The notes: generated from the sequence alone by a model not told the origin. Positions 1 through 8,671 are shown, counted from the first letter of the stretch. The stretch is 64,000 nt of DNA from RYN-230 sp963844695 (GCA_963844695.1 CAWJPL010000043.1:1-64000); one strand, 5' to 3'. Program-made: numbers and translations.

Positions 1-76
1 GGTCGGGGTGGCCGGATTTGAACCGGCGGCCTCTTCGTCCCGAACGAAGCGCGCTGCCAAGCTGCGCCACACCCCG
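1..76 (-). tRNA. tRNA-Pro(CGG)
   Basis: On the minus strand the 7-bp acceptor stem CGGGGTG pairs with CACCCCG at 4-10, followed by discriminator A and CC at the window edge, so the final A of a CCA tail may lie just outside. The anticodon stem CTTCG/CGAAG (33-37 and 45-49) encloses loop TTCGGGA, giving anticodon CGG (40-42) for codon CCG. The T-arm GTTCAAATC is intact. The acceptor stem and D-arm look like normal bacterial tRNA-Pro. Confidence 0.95.
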
Positions 77-136
77 CCGGCCATTTCGGGGGCCTGGGCC
101 CCCGGGGCGGCCGATTTCCCCGGAACCTCCGGCAGT

Positions 137-1069
137 CTAGCCGATCCGCGGCACCAGCGTGAGCAGCGTGGCTTCCGGCCGGCAGGCGAACCGGACCGGG
201 GCCCACGGTGAGGTGCCCAGCCCGGCCGACACGTGCAGCCAGGGCCGGGTGTCAGGCTCTCCGAAGTCCGGCTCAGCCGCCGGGTACCGGTGCAGGCCGC
301 TGACCCGCTCCCGGTCGATGCCGCAGTTGGTGACCAGGGCGCCGTAGAGCGGGACACGCAGCTGGCCGCCATGAGTGTGGCCCGCCAGCAGCAGGTCGTA
401 ACCGTCCGCGGTGAACTGATCAAGGACCCGCGGCTCCGGTGAGTGCATCACGCCCAGCCGAAGGTCCGCGGCGGGATCTGCTGGCCCGGCGATTTCCTGG
501 TAACGATCGCGCTTGGTGTGCGAGTCGTGCACCCCGCCAACCTCGATGTCCAGGTCACGGGCCTTGATCCGGGCCCGGCGGTTGTTCAGGTCGAGCCACC
601 CGGCGGCGGCCATACCCTCCCCGAGCTCGGCCCAGGGCAGGTCCGGGACGTGCCGCAGATGCTCGTGGCTGCTGTCGCGCCACAGGTACCGCAGCGGGTT
701 CTTGGGAACCGGCGAGTACAGGTCGTTGGATCCGTACACGAACATCCCGGGCCGGTCCAGCAGCGGGCCGAGCGCGTCCAGGAAGGGCTCGACCGCGCGG
801 GCGCTGGCGATGGAATCGCCGGTGTTCACCACCAGGTCGGGCGCGAGCGCGTCCAGCGACCTGATCCAGGACATCAGCCGGTGACGGCCGGGGGTCAGGT
901 GCGCGTCGGAGATGTGCAGCACGCGCAGCGGCGCCGCCCCCGGGGGGAGCACGGGAACGTCGCACCGGCGCAGGGCGAACCAGTTCCGCTCGGCCACCGA
1001 GCCGTACGCGAAGGCTGCCCCGCCCAGCACGGCCGCGGTCCCGAGGGTCTGGAGGGCTCGTGATCGCAT
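137..1069 (-). CDS. Metallophosphoesterase (YaeI/Rv3683-like)
   Basis: A 310-residue calcineurin-like phosphoesterase. An N-terminal hydrophobic stretch (about residues 8-24) suggests a membrane anchor. The metal-binding motifs run in order: SDAH, NTGD, GSND in the place of the usual GNHD/E, and a C-terminal GHTHGGQ. The start is the ATG at 1069, after which the signal-like segment begins at once; the open frame runs further upstream but loses family character there. It lies tail-to-tail with the tRNA region and head-to-head with the GatB/YqeY gene, as in the M. tuberculosis Rv3683-ponA2 neighbourhood. The substrate is unknown; family members hydrolyse phosphodiesters or lipid pyrophosphates. 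Confidence 0.85.
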   Translation of the reverse strand: MRSRALQTLGTAAVLGGAAFAYGSVAERNWFALRRCDVPVLPPGAAPLRVLHISDAHLTPGRHRLMSWIRSLDALAPDLVVNTGDSIASARAVEPFLDALGPLLDRPGMFVYGSNDLYSPVPKNPLRYLWRDSSHEHLRHVPDLPWAELGEGMAAAGWLDLNNRRARIKARDLDIEVGGVHDSHTKRDRYQEIAGPADPAADLRLGVMHSPEPRVLDQFTADGYDLLLAGHTHGGQLRVPLYGALVTNCGIDRERVSGLHRYPAAEPDFGEPDTRPWLHVSAGLGTSPWAPVRFACRPEATLLTLVPRIG

Positions 1070-1231
1070 CCCACTATGGTGCCATGCCCGCGCCGTGCGC
1101 GGTCCGCTACTGAATGCACGTGGATGGCCGGGCTGGGCGGTGGTGTTCGTTATCGATGCTCTGCGAGCCTGAACGCGGCGCGCTGCCCCGGCGGGCAGCG
1201 GGCGCGCTTGCGGACAGGGCAGGATGGACCC

Positions 1232-1693
1232 ATGGCAGCACTCAAGGACCAGCTGCGGGCCGATCTCACCGCCTCGATGAAGGCCCGTGACGAGGTCCGG
1301 ACCCGCACCCTGCGGATGGCGCTGACCGCCGTGTCCACGGCCGAGGTCGCCGGAAGCACCTCCCGCGAGCTCAGCGACGACGAGGTCGTCACGGTGCTGA
1401 CCAGGGAGGCGAAGCGGCGGCGGGAAGCCGCGGACGCCTTCGCCGCGGCCGGCCGGACAGAGCAGGCCTCGGCGGAGCGAGCCGAGGGGGAGGTGCTCGA
1501 CGGCTACCTCCCGGCCCAGCTGGGCGACGACGAGATCGCCGCGATCGTGACGGCCGGCATCCAGCAGACCGGGGCCAGCGGCATGAAGGCCATGGGCCAG
1601 GTCATGAAGGTGGTCACCCCGCAGACCACGGGGCGCGCGGACGGCGGCCGGGTCGCCGCCGAGGTCCGCCGCCAGCTGGCTGGCCAGGACTAG
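1232..1693 (+). CDS. GatB/YqeY domain protein
   Basis: A 153-residue protein covering the whole GatB/YqeY fold, with the typical MKARDEVR and EAKRRREAADAF helices and a C-terminal GRADGGRVAAEVRR segment. It resembles the tail domain of amidotransferase subunit GatB and is thought to contact tRNA, but its role as a free protein is unclear. The ATG at 1232 fits the family N-terminus and is preceded by CAGGAT six bases away, a possible weak leaderless -10. It is convergent with the PonA2 gene, separated by a hairpin. Confidence 0.88.
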   Translation: MAALKDQLRADLTASMKARDEVRTRTLRMALTAVSTAEVAGSTSRELSDDEVVTVLTREAKRRREAADAFAAAGRTEQASAERAEGEVLDGYLPAQLGDDEIAAIVTAGIQQTGASGMKAMGQVMKVVTPQTTGRADGGRVAAEVRRQLAGQD

Positions 1694-1753
1694 CCAGGGA
1701 CTGGTCACCCCCGGTCAAACCCGCAAAATCCGCTCTAACGGGCCTCCGCTGGT

Positions 1754-1779
1754 CCCGCTCCCCGGTTCCGGGAGGCGGG
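1754..1779. terminator. Putative bidirectional terminator
   Basis: A GC-rich inverted repeat, CCCGCTCCCCGG against CCGGGAGGCGGG with a 2-nt loop and two mismatches, sits between the convergent YqeY and PBP genes. There is no U-tract, as is common for actinobacterial terminators. Confidence 0.5.
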
Positions 1780-1782
1780 CCG

Positions 1783-4074
1783 CTAGTTAGAGGGCGGCCC
1801 GCCGCCGTTGCCGTTGCCGCCGCCGTTGCCGCCGCCGTTGCCAGGGCCGCCGCCGCCTCCGCCGGGGCCGGGACCGCCTCCGCCGTTGCCGCCGCCGCCG
1901 CCGTGCCCGCCGCCGCCCTTGCCGGGCTTCTTCGGCGGGGCCGGGTTGTTCACGCCGGTGCCCAGCGACCAGAGCTCGCCGGGGATGTCACCCATGACGA
2001 AGCCCGGGGCCGGATTGGCCAGGTTCGCGTGCAGGAACGTCATCTGCCAGGTGTGCGCGGGCGCGTCGGCGCCGAACATCTCGCCCGGGCAGCCTTCCCG
2101 GTAGCAGGAGCCCGTGCCTTCCATCGGGAACTTGACCGGGTCCGCCGGGTTGAACGTGGACACGTAGCCGGCCAGGTCGGGGGTGTAGCCGCCGAACGCG
2201 GCGAAGTCGAAGTTGTCCGACGTGCCCGTCTTGCCCGCCGCGGGCCGCCCGATGCCCAGGCCCGCCGCGGTCCCGACGGTGAGCACGCTCTGCAGGACGT
2301 AGCTGGCCGCGTCGGCGACCCCGGTGGGGATGGCCTGGTGGCACTGCGCCTTCTGGACTGGCAGCCGGGCCCCGGTCTGGCTGATGATCTTGGCCACGGC
2401 GATCGGCGTGCAGTACACGCCGCGGGCGGCGACGGTCGCGTAGGCCGCGGCCATGCTCATCGGGGACACGTTGACCGAGCCGAGGGTGAACGACGGGAGG
2501 TCGTCCGCGGGCACCTGGCCGTGGTCCCACTTCAGCAGCGACTTGCCGTCGGCCCGGGTCACGCCCAGCGCGTCGGCCGTCTTGACCACGTTGCACAGGC
2601 CGACCTTGCGCTCCAGCATGCCGAAGTAGATGTTCACCGACTGGGCGGTGGCGTTGTACAGGCTGAACCCGCCCTTTTCCGACGGCGAGTCGTTGATCAC
2701 GTGCCAGGGGCTGGCGATCGGCTGACCCTTGCAGTTGGTGAACCCGGTCAGGCTCGTGGCCGCCGGGACGGTCTGCGGGAACCCGAACGGCACGCCCTGC
2801 TCCAGGGCGGTGATCAGGGTGAACAGCTTGGACGACGAGCCGGTCTGCACCCCCACCCCGCCGTCGTACGGGGTGTTCACCGCGTAGTCCACGGTGGTCT
2901 GGTTCTTCCCGAAGCCGTAGGACCGGTCGTTGGCGATGGCCAGGATGCGCCCGGAGCCGGGCTGGATAAGGACCTCGGAGTCCGCGTTACCGGCCGGGTT
3001 GGCCCCGTTGGGCGGCTGCGGGACCATGTAGTTCACCGCTTGCTTGGCGGCGTGCTGGTCCTTCCGGCTCAGCGTGGTGTAGATCTTCAGGCCGCCGGTG
3101 GTGTTCAGGGTGTTCCAGGCCTGGGAGAAGGCCTTGTCCTGCTTCAGCAGCGAGACCACGTAGTCACAGAAGAACGCGGCGCTCTTGGCCGAGCCGCTGG
3201 TGCAGCCGGTCTGCAGCGTGGTCTGGTGCAGACCGAGTCCCTGCTTGCCGACGGCCACCGCCTGCGCCTGGCTGATGATGTGCAGCTGGGCCATCCGGGC
3301 CAGCACCACGTTGCGCCGCTTGATCACCGCGCTGGGGTTGGTGACGGGATTGTCGAGGGCCGGGTTCTCCACCATCCCGGCCAGCATGGCCGCCTGGGGC
3401 AGGGTCAGCTTGGCCGCGGTGGTGTCGAAGTACCGTTCGGCGGCCGCCCCGACGCCGACCGCCTGGTTGCCGTAGGAGGTGCCGAAGAACGCGGCGTTGA
3501 GGTAGCCCGCCAGGATCTGTTCCTTCGTCATCTTCCCCTCGACGTCGATGGCCAGCCGCAGTTCCTTGATCTTGCGGCTCAGCGTCTCCGAGGTGGCCTG
3601 CTTGGCCATCTGGGGGTTCGGCGCGGTCAGGATGAGCGCGTTCTTCACGTACTGCTGGGTGAGCGTGGACCCGCCCTGGACCTGCTTGTGCTCGAGGTCG
3701 TAGACGACGGCCCGGATCGTGCCGCGGACGTCGATCGCCCCGTGCTGGTAGAACCGGGAGTCCTCGATGGCCACGATGGCCTTGCGCATCACGGGCGAGA
3801 TCTGGTCGAAGGTGACCGGCTCCCGGTCGATGCCGCGCGGGTAGAAGTACGCCAGCAGGCGGCCCTTGCTGTCCAGGATCTCGGAGCGGACCGGCAGCTG
3901 GCCGATGGCCCCGGTCTTCATGTTGTTGAAGCTGTTGGTCTGGTTGCGGGTCACGAGTCCGACCGCGCCCACCGCCGGGATGGCCAGGCCTCCCGCGAGC
4001 AGGCCCGCGACCACGGCGTACAGGATGATGCGTACGCCGATGCCGACCTTCGCGAAAGCTCCAGGTGTCAACAC
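1783..4074 (-). CDS. Bifunctional penicillin-binding protein, PonA2 type
   Basis: A 763-residue class A PBP that polymerises and crosslinks peptidoglycan at the outer membrane face. One N-terminal transmembrane segment (about 12-38) is followed by a GT51 glycosyltransferase domain with EDSRFYQHG and QGGSTLTQQ motifs, then a transpeptidase domain with SSSK (about 412), SVN (about 478) and KTGT (about 616). The C-terminal 55 residues are Gly/Asn/Pro-rich. The start is GTG at 4074 with GAGGA just upstream; the adjacent TTG is possible. Its position beside the WhiB4-like gene and the metallophosphoesterase matches ponA2 (Rv3682). No PASTA domain is seen. Confidence 0.93.
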   Translation of the reverse strand: MLTPGAFAKVGIGVRIILYAVVAGLLAGGLAIPAVGAVGLVTRNQTNSFNNMKTGAIGQLPVRSEILDSKGRLLAYFYPRGIDREPVTFDQISPVMRKAIVAIEDSRFYQHGAIDVRGTIRAVVYDLEHKQVQGGSTLTQQYVKNALILTAPNPQMAKQATSETLSRKIKELRLAIDVEGKMTKEQILAGYLNAAFFGTSYGNQAVGVGAAAERYFDTTAAKLTLPQAAMLAGMVENPALDNPVTNPSAVIKRRNVVLARMAQLHIISQAQAVAVGKQGLGLHQTTLQTGCTSGSAKSAAFFCDYVVSLLKQDKAFSQAWNTLNTTGGLKIYTTLSRKDQHAAKQAVNYMVPQPPNGANPAGNADSEVLIQPGSGRILAIANDRSYGFGKNQTTVDYAVNTPYDGGVGVQTGSSSKLFTLITALEQGVPFGFPQTVPAATSLTGFTNCKGQPIASPWHVINDSPSEKGGFSLYNATAQSVNIYFGMLERKVGLCNVVKTADALGVTRADGKSLLKWDHGQVPADDLPSFTLGSVNVSPMSMAAAYATVAARGVYCTPIAVAKIISQTGARLPVQKAQCHQAIPTGVADAASYVLQSVLTVGTAAGLGIGRPAAGKTGTSDNFDFAAFGGYTPDLAGYVSTFNPADPVKFPMEGTGSCYREGCPGEMFGADAPAHTWQMTFLHANLANPAPGFVMGDIPGELWSLGTGVNNPAPPKKPGKGGGGHGGGGGNGGGGPGPGGGGGGPGNGGGNGGGNGNGGGPPSN
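1786..1930 (-). repeat. Low-complexity Gly/Asn/Pro codon repeats in the PBP tail
   Basis: Imperfect GCC-GCC-GTTGCC type triplet and hexamer repeats encode runs of Gly broken by Asn, Pro and His at the PBP C-terminus. The tail is probably a flexible extracytoplasmic extension and likely varies in length between strains. Confidence 0.8.
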
Positions 4075-4373
4075 GGTCCTCAGGGTACGTCCTCAGCGGT
4101 GAGCCTTGGCGGCTTGCATAACATGTCCGGTCGCGAGAGGCTAGCCTGCCACGCGGAACGGTAACCACTCGGCAAGCATGGCATGGCCCAGGCGGGCTAT
4201 GCGCGAAATGGGCCCAACGGGCTCTGGCGCTAACCCCCTGGTCTTCCGTAAGTTACTTTTCCGCAACACCGACAACGGAAACAGGCGTGAAAACGTCTGC
4301 CCCTGGTACCGCAGGTGAACGCCATCCGGCGTGACGACCTCCCGGGCCGTGACGATCAGGAGGAGTGGGCCAC

Positions 4374-4688
4374 ATGTGGATCACAGACTGGACCGCCCGC
4401 GCCGCATGCAAGGGAACGGACCCGGACGAGCTTTTCGTCCAGGGTGCGGCGCAAAACCGGGCCAAGCTGATCTGCCGCGGCTGCACCGTCCGCACCGAAT
4501 GCCTGGCCGATGCGCTGGACAACCGCATCGAGTTCGGCGTCTGGGGCGGCATGACCGAACGTGAGCGCCGGGCTCTGCTCCGCCGCCGCCCCGACGTGAC
4601 GTCGTGGCGGGAACTGCTGGAGCACGCCCGCAACCAGTACGAGCGCACCGACGAGCGCAGCTCGGACGACGAACTGGTTGCTAGCTGA
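4374..4688 (+). CDS. wblA: WhiB-family regulator, WblA/WhiB4 type
   Basis: A 104-residue iron-sulfur transcription factor. The four cluster-ligand cysteines are C12, C34, C37 and C43, followed by the GVWGG turn (55-59) and a basic ERERRALLRRR DNA-binding segment. The sequence is close to M. tuberculosis WhiB4 and Streptomyces WblA, and the neighbourhood (PonA2 on one side, paired ArsA ATPases on the other) is the same. The start is ATG 4374, 8 nt after a strong AGGAGGAG (4358-4365); the earlier GTG overlaps that SD. In relatives it links redox or NO signals to development and antioxidant genes. Confidence 0.93.
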   Translation: MWITDWTARAACKGTDPDELFVQGAAQNRAKLICRGCTVRTECLADALDNRIEFGVWGGMTERERRALLRRRPDVTSWRELLEHARNQYERTDERSSDDELVAS

Positions 4689-4722
4689 CGAGCCGGATGA
4701 AATCGCTCAGCGAGCAGCGTCG

Positions 4723-6010
4723 CTAGCTGAGCCTCACCCCCCGGGCGAGTTCCTTCCCCACCGAGCGCAGGCCATCGAGGTCATGGACGTCCTCTGGCTG
4801 CGCGAGGACCTCGACTATCGGGATCGCCGGGTGAGCTGCTGAGAAGCTTTCTTCCAGCCGACGCTCCCGCTCAGCCAGCTGCATCCGCTCTGCGTGCAAG
4901 CGCAGGGCCGTGGCGGTGAGCGGATGACGTGACATGGTCGCAGCCGCAGCGGCGGGAGTCCCGCGCAGGTCGCGGGCTCCCGCTCCGGGGCCAGCGAGGC
5001 CGTCCCCGGCTCGCTGGCCGTCCTCTCCATGGCCGTTTTCACCCCGGCCCAGGGGGATTTTCGGCGGGTCCGGGAACCGGCTGCAGCACCTCGGCCGCGG
5101 CCAGGCTGCGCGCGGCCGACAGCCCGGCGGCCGGCGATCGGTGCACCCGGTTGACGATCAGGCCGGCCAGCGGCATCTGGTCCGAGGACAGCCGGTCCAC
5201 GAAGTACGACGCCTCACGCAGGGCGTCCGGCTCGGGGGTGGCGATGACCAGGAACGCGGTGCCGGGCGCCTGGAGCAGCCGGTAGGTGTCGTCGGCCCGC
5301 TCACGGAACCCGCCGAACATGGTGTCGAAGGCCGCGATGAAGGTCTGCACGTCGCGGAGCATCTGGACGCCGATGATCTTGGTGATCACGCCGGTCACCA
5401 TGGTCAAGCCGGCCGTCATGAACTTCAGGTACGCCCGGCCGCCCGCCTTGGTCGGCGCGCCCAGCAGCCGGATCAGCCGTCCGTCAAGGAACCGGCCCAG
5501 GCGCTGCGGGGCGTCCAGGAAATCGAGCGCCGACCGGCTCGGCGGCGTGTCCACCACGATCAGGTCCCACTCGTCCGCCCGGCGCAGCTGGCCCAGCTTC
5601 TCCATGGCCATGTACTCCTGCGTGCCGGCGAAACTCGACGACAGCGACTGGTAGAACGGGTTGGCCAGGATCTGCGCGGCCCGGTCCGGGTCGGAGTGCG
5701 CTTCGACGATCTCGTCGAAGGTCCGCTTCATGTCCAGCATCATCGCGTGCAGGGTCCCGCCTGACTCGCCCGCCGCGCCCGGGACCGGCCGCGGCGTGTT
5801 GTCCAGTGACGACAGGCCCATCGACTGCGCGAGGCGCCGGGCCGGGTCCACGGTGAGCACGACCGCGTGGCGGCCCCGCTCGGCGGCGCGCAGGCCCAGC
5901 GCCGCGGCGGTCGTGGTCTTGCCGACGCCACCCGAGCCGCAGCACACGATGATCCGGGTCCGCGGATCATCCAGCAGCCGGTCCACCTCGAGGGCTGGCC
6001 CTGGTCGCAT
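4723..6010 (-). CDS. ArsA/Get3-like ATPase, second copy (frameshifted)
   Basis: An ArsA-type P-loop ATPase, the partner of the gene upstream. From ATG 6010 the first part has the Walker A GSGGVGKTT, the switch I-like VDPARR and the VVDTPPSR motif, then hits TGA at 5039. The family C-terminus (LHAERM...RERRLE... then EDVHDLDGL) continues in another frame at 4723-4935. Removing one base from the C5 run (minus strand; G5 at 5052-5056) joins the parts into about 428 codons with no stop. The frame is also open upstream to 6097 through the 33-bp repeats, but ATG 6010 gives the normal N-terminus. Rv3679/Rv3680 are the likely counterparts. It is either a sequencing error or a recent frameshift. Confidence 0.82.
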
Positions 6011-6012
6011 GT

Positions 6013-6098
6013 CAGGCTGCTCCCTGCTTGTTTCTTCGCATAGCTCAGGCTGCTCCCTGCTTGTTTCCTCGCATAGCTCAGGCCGCTCCCTGCTCACG
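6013..6098 (-). repeat. 33-bp tandem repeat at the arsA-arsA junction
   Basis: Two 33-bp units (6013-6045 and 6046-6078) differ at one base, and a partial third lies inside the end of the upstream ATPase gene. On the minus strand each unit carries the gene's final codons, its TGA and then an ATG, so each full unit encodes a nine-codon mini-ORF (MR-G/R-NKQGAA) ending in TGA. The last TGA is one base from the ATG of the downstream ATPase. Confidence 0.95.
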
Positions 6099-7091
6099 CA
6101 GGGCCGCGGCCAGCCGGTACAGCCCGGCCAGGTCCATCTGGTCAGTGATCAGCGGCAGGTCATAACACGGCTGCCCGGCGTCGGCCAGCCGGGCCCGCTG
6201 GGCCCGCTGGGCCAGCTCCTCACGGGCGTGCTCGGTCAGCTCCGCGGTCAGGCTGGCGGCCAGCCCCCGGAGGTCCTCGATGCCCGCCGCCTTCAGGCCC
6301 AGATCCAGCTCGTGCTCGTCCAGGGCGCCGCTGGCCGCCGCCTGCAACTGCTCCTCGGTCAGGTCCACCGGGCGGACCATGTTGATCATGATCCCGCCGA
6401 GCTGGAGACCGCCCTGGGCCAGCCCGCGCAGCTCGGCCACACCGTCCAGGGTCTCCTGGACCGGCATCTCCTCCAGGACCGTCACGAAATGCACGGCGGT
6501 CTGCGGGGATTTGATGACGCTCTGCACGGTGTCGGCGTGGCCGCGGATCGGGCCCACCTTGGCCAGGCCCGATATCTCGGTGGCCACGTTCAGGAAATTG
6601 CCGATCCGGCCGGTGGGCGGGGCGTCCATGACCACCGCGTCGTAGTAGAGCCGTCCCCCGGACCGGCGCCGGGTGGCCTCCACGGCCTTGCCGGTCAGCA
6701 GCACGTCACGCAGGCCGGGGGCGATGGTGGTGGCGAAGTCGACCACGCCCAGGCGGGTCAGGGCGGTCCCGGCGTGCCGGAGGTTGTAGAACATCTCCAG
6801 GTACTCGATCAGGGCGGCCTCGGGATCGGCGGCGAGCCCTTCCACTTCCCCGCCGGGCAGGGTGGGGGTGCCCGGGGCTACCGCGACCCGCCGCTCCGCG
6901 TAGGGCAACGGCGGGGAGTCGAACAGGCGGGCGATGCCCTGGCGTCCCTCGACCTCCATGAGCAGCACCCGGCGGCCCCCGGCTGCCAGCGCGATGGCCA
7001 GTGCCCCGGCTACCGTCGTCTTGCCCGTCCCGCCCTTGCCGGTGACAACGTGCAGCCGGACACCTTCCCAGTCTGTGTCCCGCGACCTCAC
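6078..7091 (-). CDS. ArsA/Get3-like ATPase, first copy
   Basis: A 337-residue P-loop ATPase with an N-terminal Walker A GKGGTGKTT, the VMDAPPTGR switch-like motif and a long helical C-terminal half. Actinobacteria carry two such genes in tandem downstream of the WhiB4/WblA gene. The proteins are thought to pair as an ATP-driven complex of the ArsA/Get3 type, though the cargo is not known. The start is GTG 7091, preceded by TAGCCT seven bases upstream, which fits a leaderless message. The stop lies inside the first copy of the 33-bp junction repeat. Confidence 0.88.
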   Translation of the reverse strand: MRSRDTDWEGVRLHVVTGKGGTGKTTVAGALAIALAAGGRRVLLMEVEGRQGIARLFDSPPLPYAERRVAVAPGTPTLPGGEVEGLAADPEAALIEYLEMFYNLRHAGTALTRLGVVDFATTIAPGLRDVLLTGKAVEATRRRSGGRLYYDAVVMDAPPTGRIGNFLNVATEISGLAKVGPIRGHADTVQSVIKSPQTAVHFVTVLEEMPVQETLDGVAELRGLAQGGLQLGGIMINMVRPVDLTEEQLQAAASGALDEHELDLGLKAAGIEDLRGLAASLTAELTEHAREELAQRAQRARLADAGQPCYDLPLITDQMDLAGLYRLAAALREQGAA

Positions 7092-7104
7092 CCACAGGAG
7101 GCTA
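7089..7104 (-). promoter_or_regulatory. Leaderless promoter of the ArsA pair
   Basis: TAGCCT (minus strand, 7104-7099) lies 7 nt before the GTG start at 7091, matching the actinobacterial -10 TANNNT. No Shine-Dalgarno sequence is present. Confidence 0.55.
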
Positions 7105-7180
7105 TCGCCGCCTGGGCACCAGATACTCCGCTGGCCGGGGGGCGGCGGGGCTCGCCGGAGTGGCGATGTCCGGCGTCGGC

Positions 7181-7247
7181 GGGCTGTGGCCGGGGGTCTG
7201 GCGGGCCGTGGCGGGAGGTCTGGCGGGCCGTGGCCGGGGGTCCCGGC
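7181..7247. repeat. 22-bp tandem repeat, three units
   Basis: Three imperfect copies of a GGGC(T/C)GTGGC(C)GGG(G/A)GTCTGGC unit lie at 7181-7202, 7203-7224 and 7225-7247, between the divergent ArsA and slipin genes. Confidence 0.85.
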
Positions 7248-7349
7248 GTGCGGCGGCAGGGGGTGGTGTCGCGCGCTCCGTTTGTCACTAGGCTGGGACT
7301 CGAAGGGCCAGACGGCGGGGGACCTCAGCGATGAGAAGAGGTGTGTCCG

Positions 7350-8456
7350 ATGGTCGCAGCCCTGATTGTCATAGTGGTGCTGATCATCTTGGCCGGCGTG
7401 ACAGTGGTCGGCCGCTCGCTCCGGGTCGTGCAGCAGTACGAGCAGGGCATCGTGTTCCGGTTCGGCCGGGTCCTGCCCGGGGTCCGGGGTCCGGGACTGA
7501 CCATCCTGCGGCCGGTCGGCGACCGCATGCAGAAGGTCAACATGCAGATCATCGCCATGGCGGTCCCCGCCCAGGAGGGCATCACCAGGGATAACGTCAG
7601 CGTCCGCGTGGACGCGGTGGTCTACTTCCGGGTCATCGACCCCATCAAGGCGGTCGTGAACGTCCAGAACTACATGTTCGCCGTGTCGCAGCAGGCCCAG
7701 ACCTCGCTGCGGTCCATCATCGGCCAGTCCGAGATGGATCAGCTGCTCGCCGAGCGGGACACCGTCAACCGGGAACTGCGCCGGATCATCGACGAGCCGA
7801 CCGAGGGACCCTGGGGCATCCGGGTGGAGCGGGTCGAGCTCAAGGACGTGAACCTGCCCGAGGGGATGAAGCGGTCCATGTCCCGCCAGGCTGAGGCCGA
7901 GCGGGAACGGCGGGCCAGGATCATCTCCGCCGACGGTGAGTACCAGGCCTCCAAGCGGCTCGCCGCGGCGGCCAACGTGATGGCCCGGGACCCGGCCGCG
8001 CTTCAGCTCCGGCTGCTGCAGACCGTGGTCGAGGTCGCCGCCGAGAAGAACAGCACGCTGGTCATGCCGGTGCCGGTCGAGCTGCTCCGGTTCTTCGACC
8101 GGGTGGCGCCCGGGGTGGCCGAGTCAGGGCAGGTGGCGCCGCCGCCGGCGGACACCGGGGACGCTGAGCTCGCGGCGGCCGAGGCCGAGTCCGAGGTCGG
8201 AGGGGCCGAAGAGCTGCCCGGGATCGCTGACGCGCCCCTCGCGGAGATCGTCAACGCCCCGCTCCCGGAGATTCCCGAGGCGCCCGTGCCGGAACTGGAC
8301 GAGGCGGCCATCCCGCCGGTCCCCGAGGGAGCCATCCCGCCGGTCCCCGAGGCCGCACCCGCCCCGGAGTCCACTACCCCCGGAACTGCCGCCCCGGGCA
8401 CCGTGGGCACACCCCCGGCTGACGGGCAGGAAACCCCGAACGGCAAGAGGCCCTAG
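7350..8456 (+). CDS. SPFH/Band 7 protein (slipin, stomatin-like)
   Basis: A 368-residue slipin. One N-terminal transmembrane helix (about 2-20) is followed by QQYEQGIVFRFGR and the Band 7/SPFH domain to about residue 175, a coiled-coil EAERERRARI region and a conserved helix ending in LVMPVPVELLRF. The last 100 residues are an Ala/Pro/Glu-rich tail with repeats such as IPPVPE. ATG 7350 lies 8 nt after AGAAGAGG. Family members form membrane microdomain scaffolds, often with NfeD proteins, but none is adjacent. It sits between the ArsA genes and DUF4177/RidA, which in my recollection adjoin directly in M. tuberculosis. Confidence 0.88.
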   Translation: MVAALIVIVVLIILAGVTVVGRSLRVVQQYEQGIVFRFGRVLPGVRGPGLTILRPVGDRMQKVNMQIIAMAVPAQEGITRDNVSVRVDAVVYFRVIDPIKAVVNVQNYMFAVSQQAQTSLRSIIGQSEMDQLLAERDTVNRELRRIIDEPTEGPWGIRVERVELKDVNLPEGMKRSMSRQAEAERERRARIISADGEYQASKRLAAAANVMARDPAALQLRLLQTVVEVAAEKNSTLVMPVPVELLRFFDRVAPGVAESGQVAPPPADTGDAELAAAEAESEVGGAEELPGIADAPLAEIVNAPLPEIPEAPVPELDEAAIPPVPEGAIPPVPEAAPAPESTTPGTAAPGTVGTPPADGQETPNGKRP

Positions 8457-8497
8457 CGGCCGGCTGACGGCAGCCTGAGGTCCGGCGCCCTGCCCGC

Positions 8498-8509
8498 TAG
8501 GGTGGCGCC
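8498..8509 (+). promoter_or_regulatory. Leaderless promoter of the DUF4177 gene
   Basis: TAGGGT at 8498-8503 is followed by exactly six bases and the ATG at 8510. Confidence 0.6.
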
Positions 8510-8671
8510 ATGCAAAAGTGGGAGTACGCGACAGTGCCGTTGCTGGTGCACGCAACCAAGCAGATCCTGGACAACTGGGGCGACGACGGCTGGGAGCTCG
8601 TGGCGCTGGTGCCGGGCCCCAACCCTGAGCAACTGGTGGCCTACATGAAGCGGGCTAAGGGGGAGTCATGA
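8510..8671 (+). CDS. DUF4177 small protein
   Basis: A 53-residue protein starting MQKWEYATVPLL, with the GDDGWELVALVP core typical of DUF4177. The function is unknown. It is too short for most gene callers but is clearly real: a TAGGGT -10 lies six bases upstream, the family core is intact, and its TGA overlaps the RidA ATG in an ATGA junction, which implies coupled translation. The equivalent small gene accompanies RidA in mycobacteria (Rv3678A region). Confidence 0.9.
   Translation: MQKWEYATVPLLVHATKQILDNWGDDGWELVALVPGPNPEQLVAYMKRAKGES

Noticed and set aside
1903..4164. A 753-codon open frame antisense to the PBP gene
   Set aside because: It is a high-GC shadow frame; the sense strand encodes a complete PonA2 with all motifs, and the antisense product is Arg/Gly/His-rich with no family features.
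4723..4935. Independent 70-residue small gene
   Set aside because: The sequence LHAERM...EDVHDLDGL is the ordinary C-terminus of the ArsA-like ATPase upstream and joins it by a one-base correction.
6011..6097. N-terminal extension of the second ArsA from GTG 6097
   Set aside because: It would translate the 33-bp repeats and overlap the upstream gene end; ATG 6010 gives the normal distance to Walker A.
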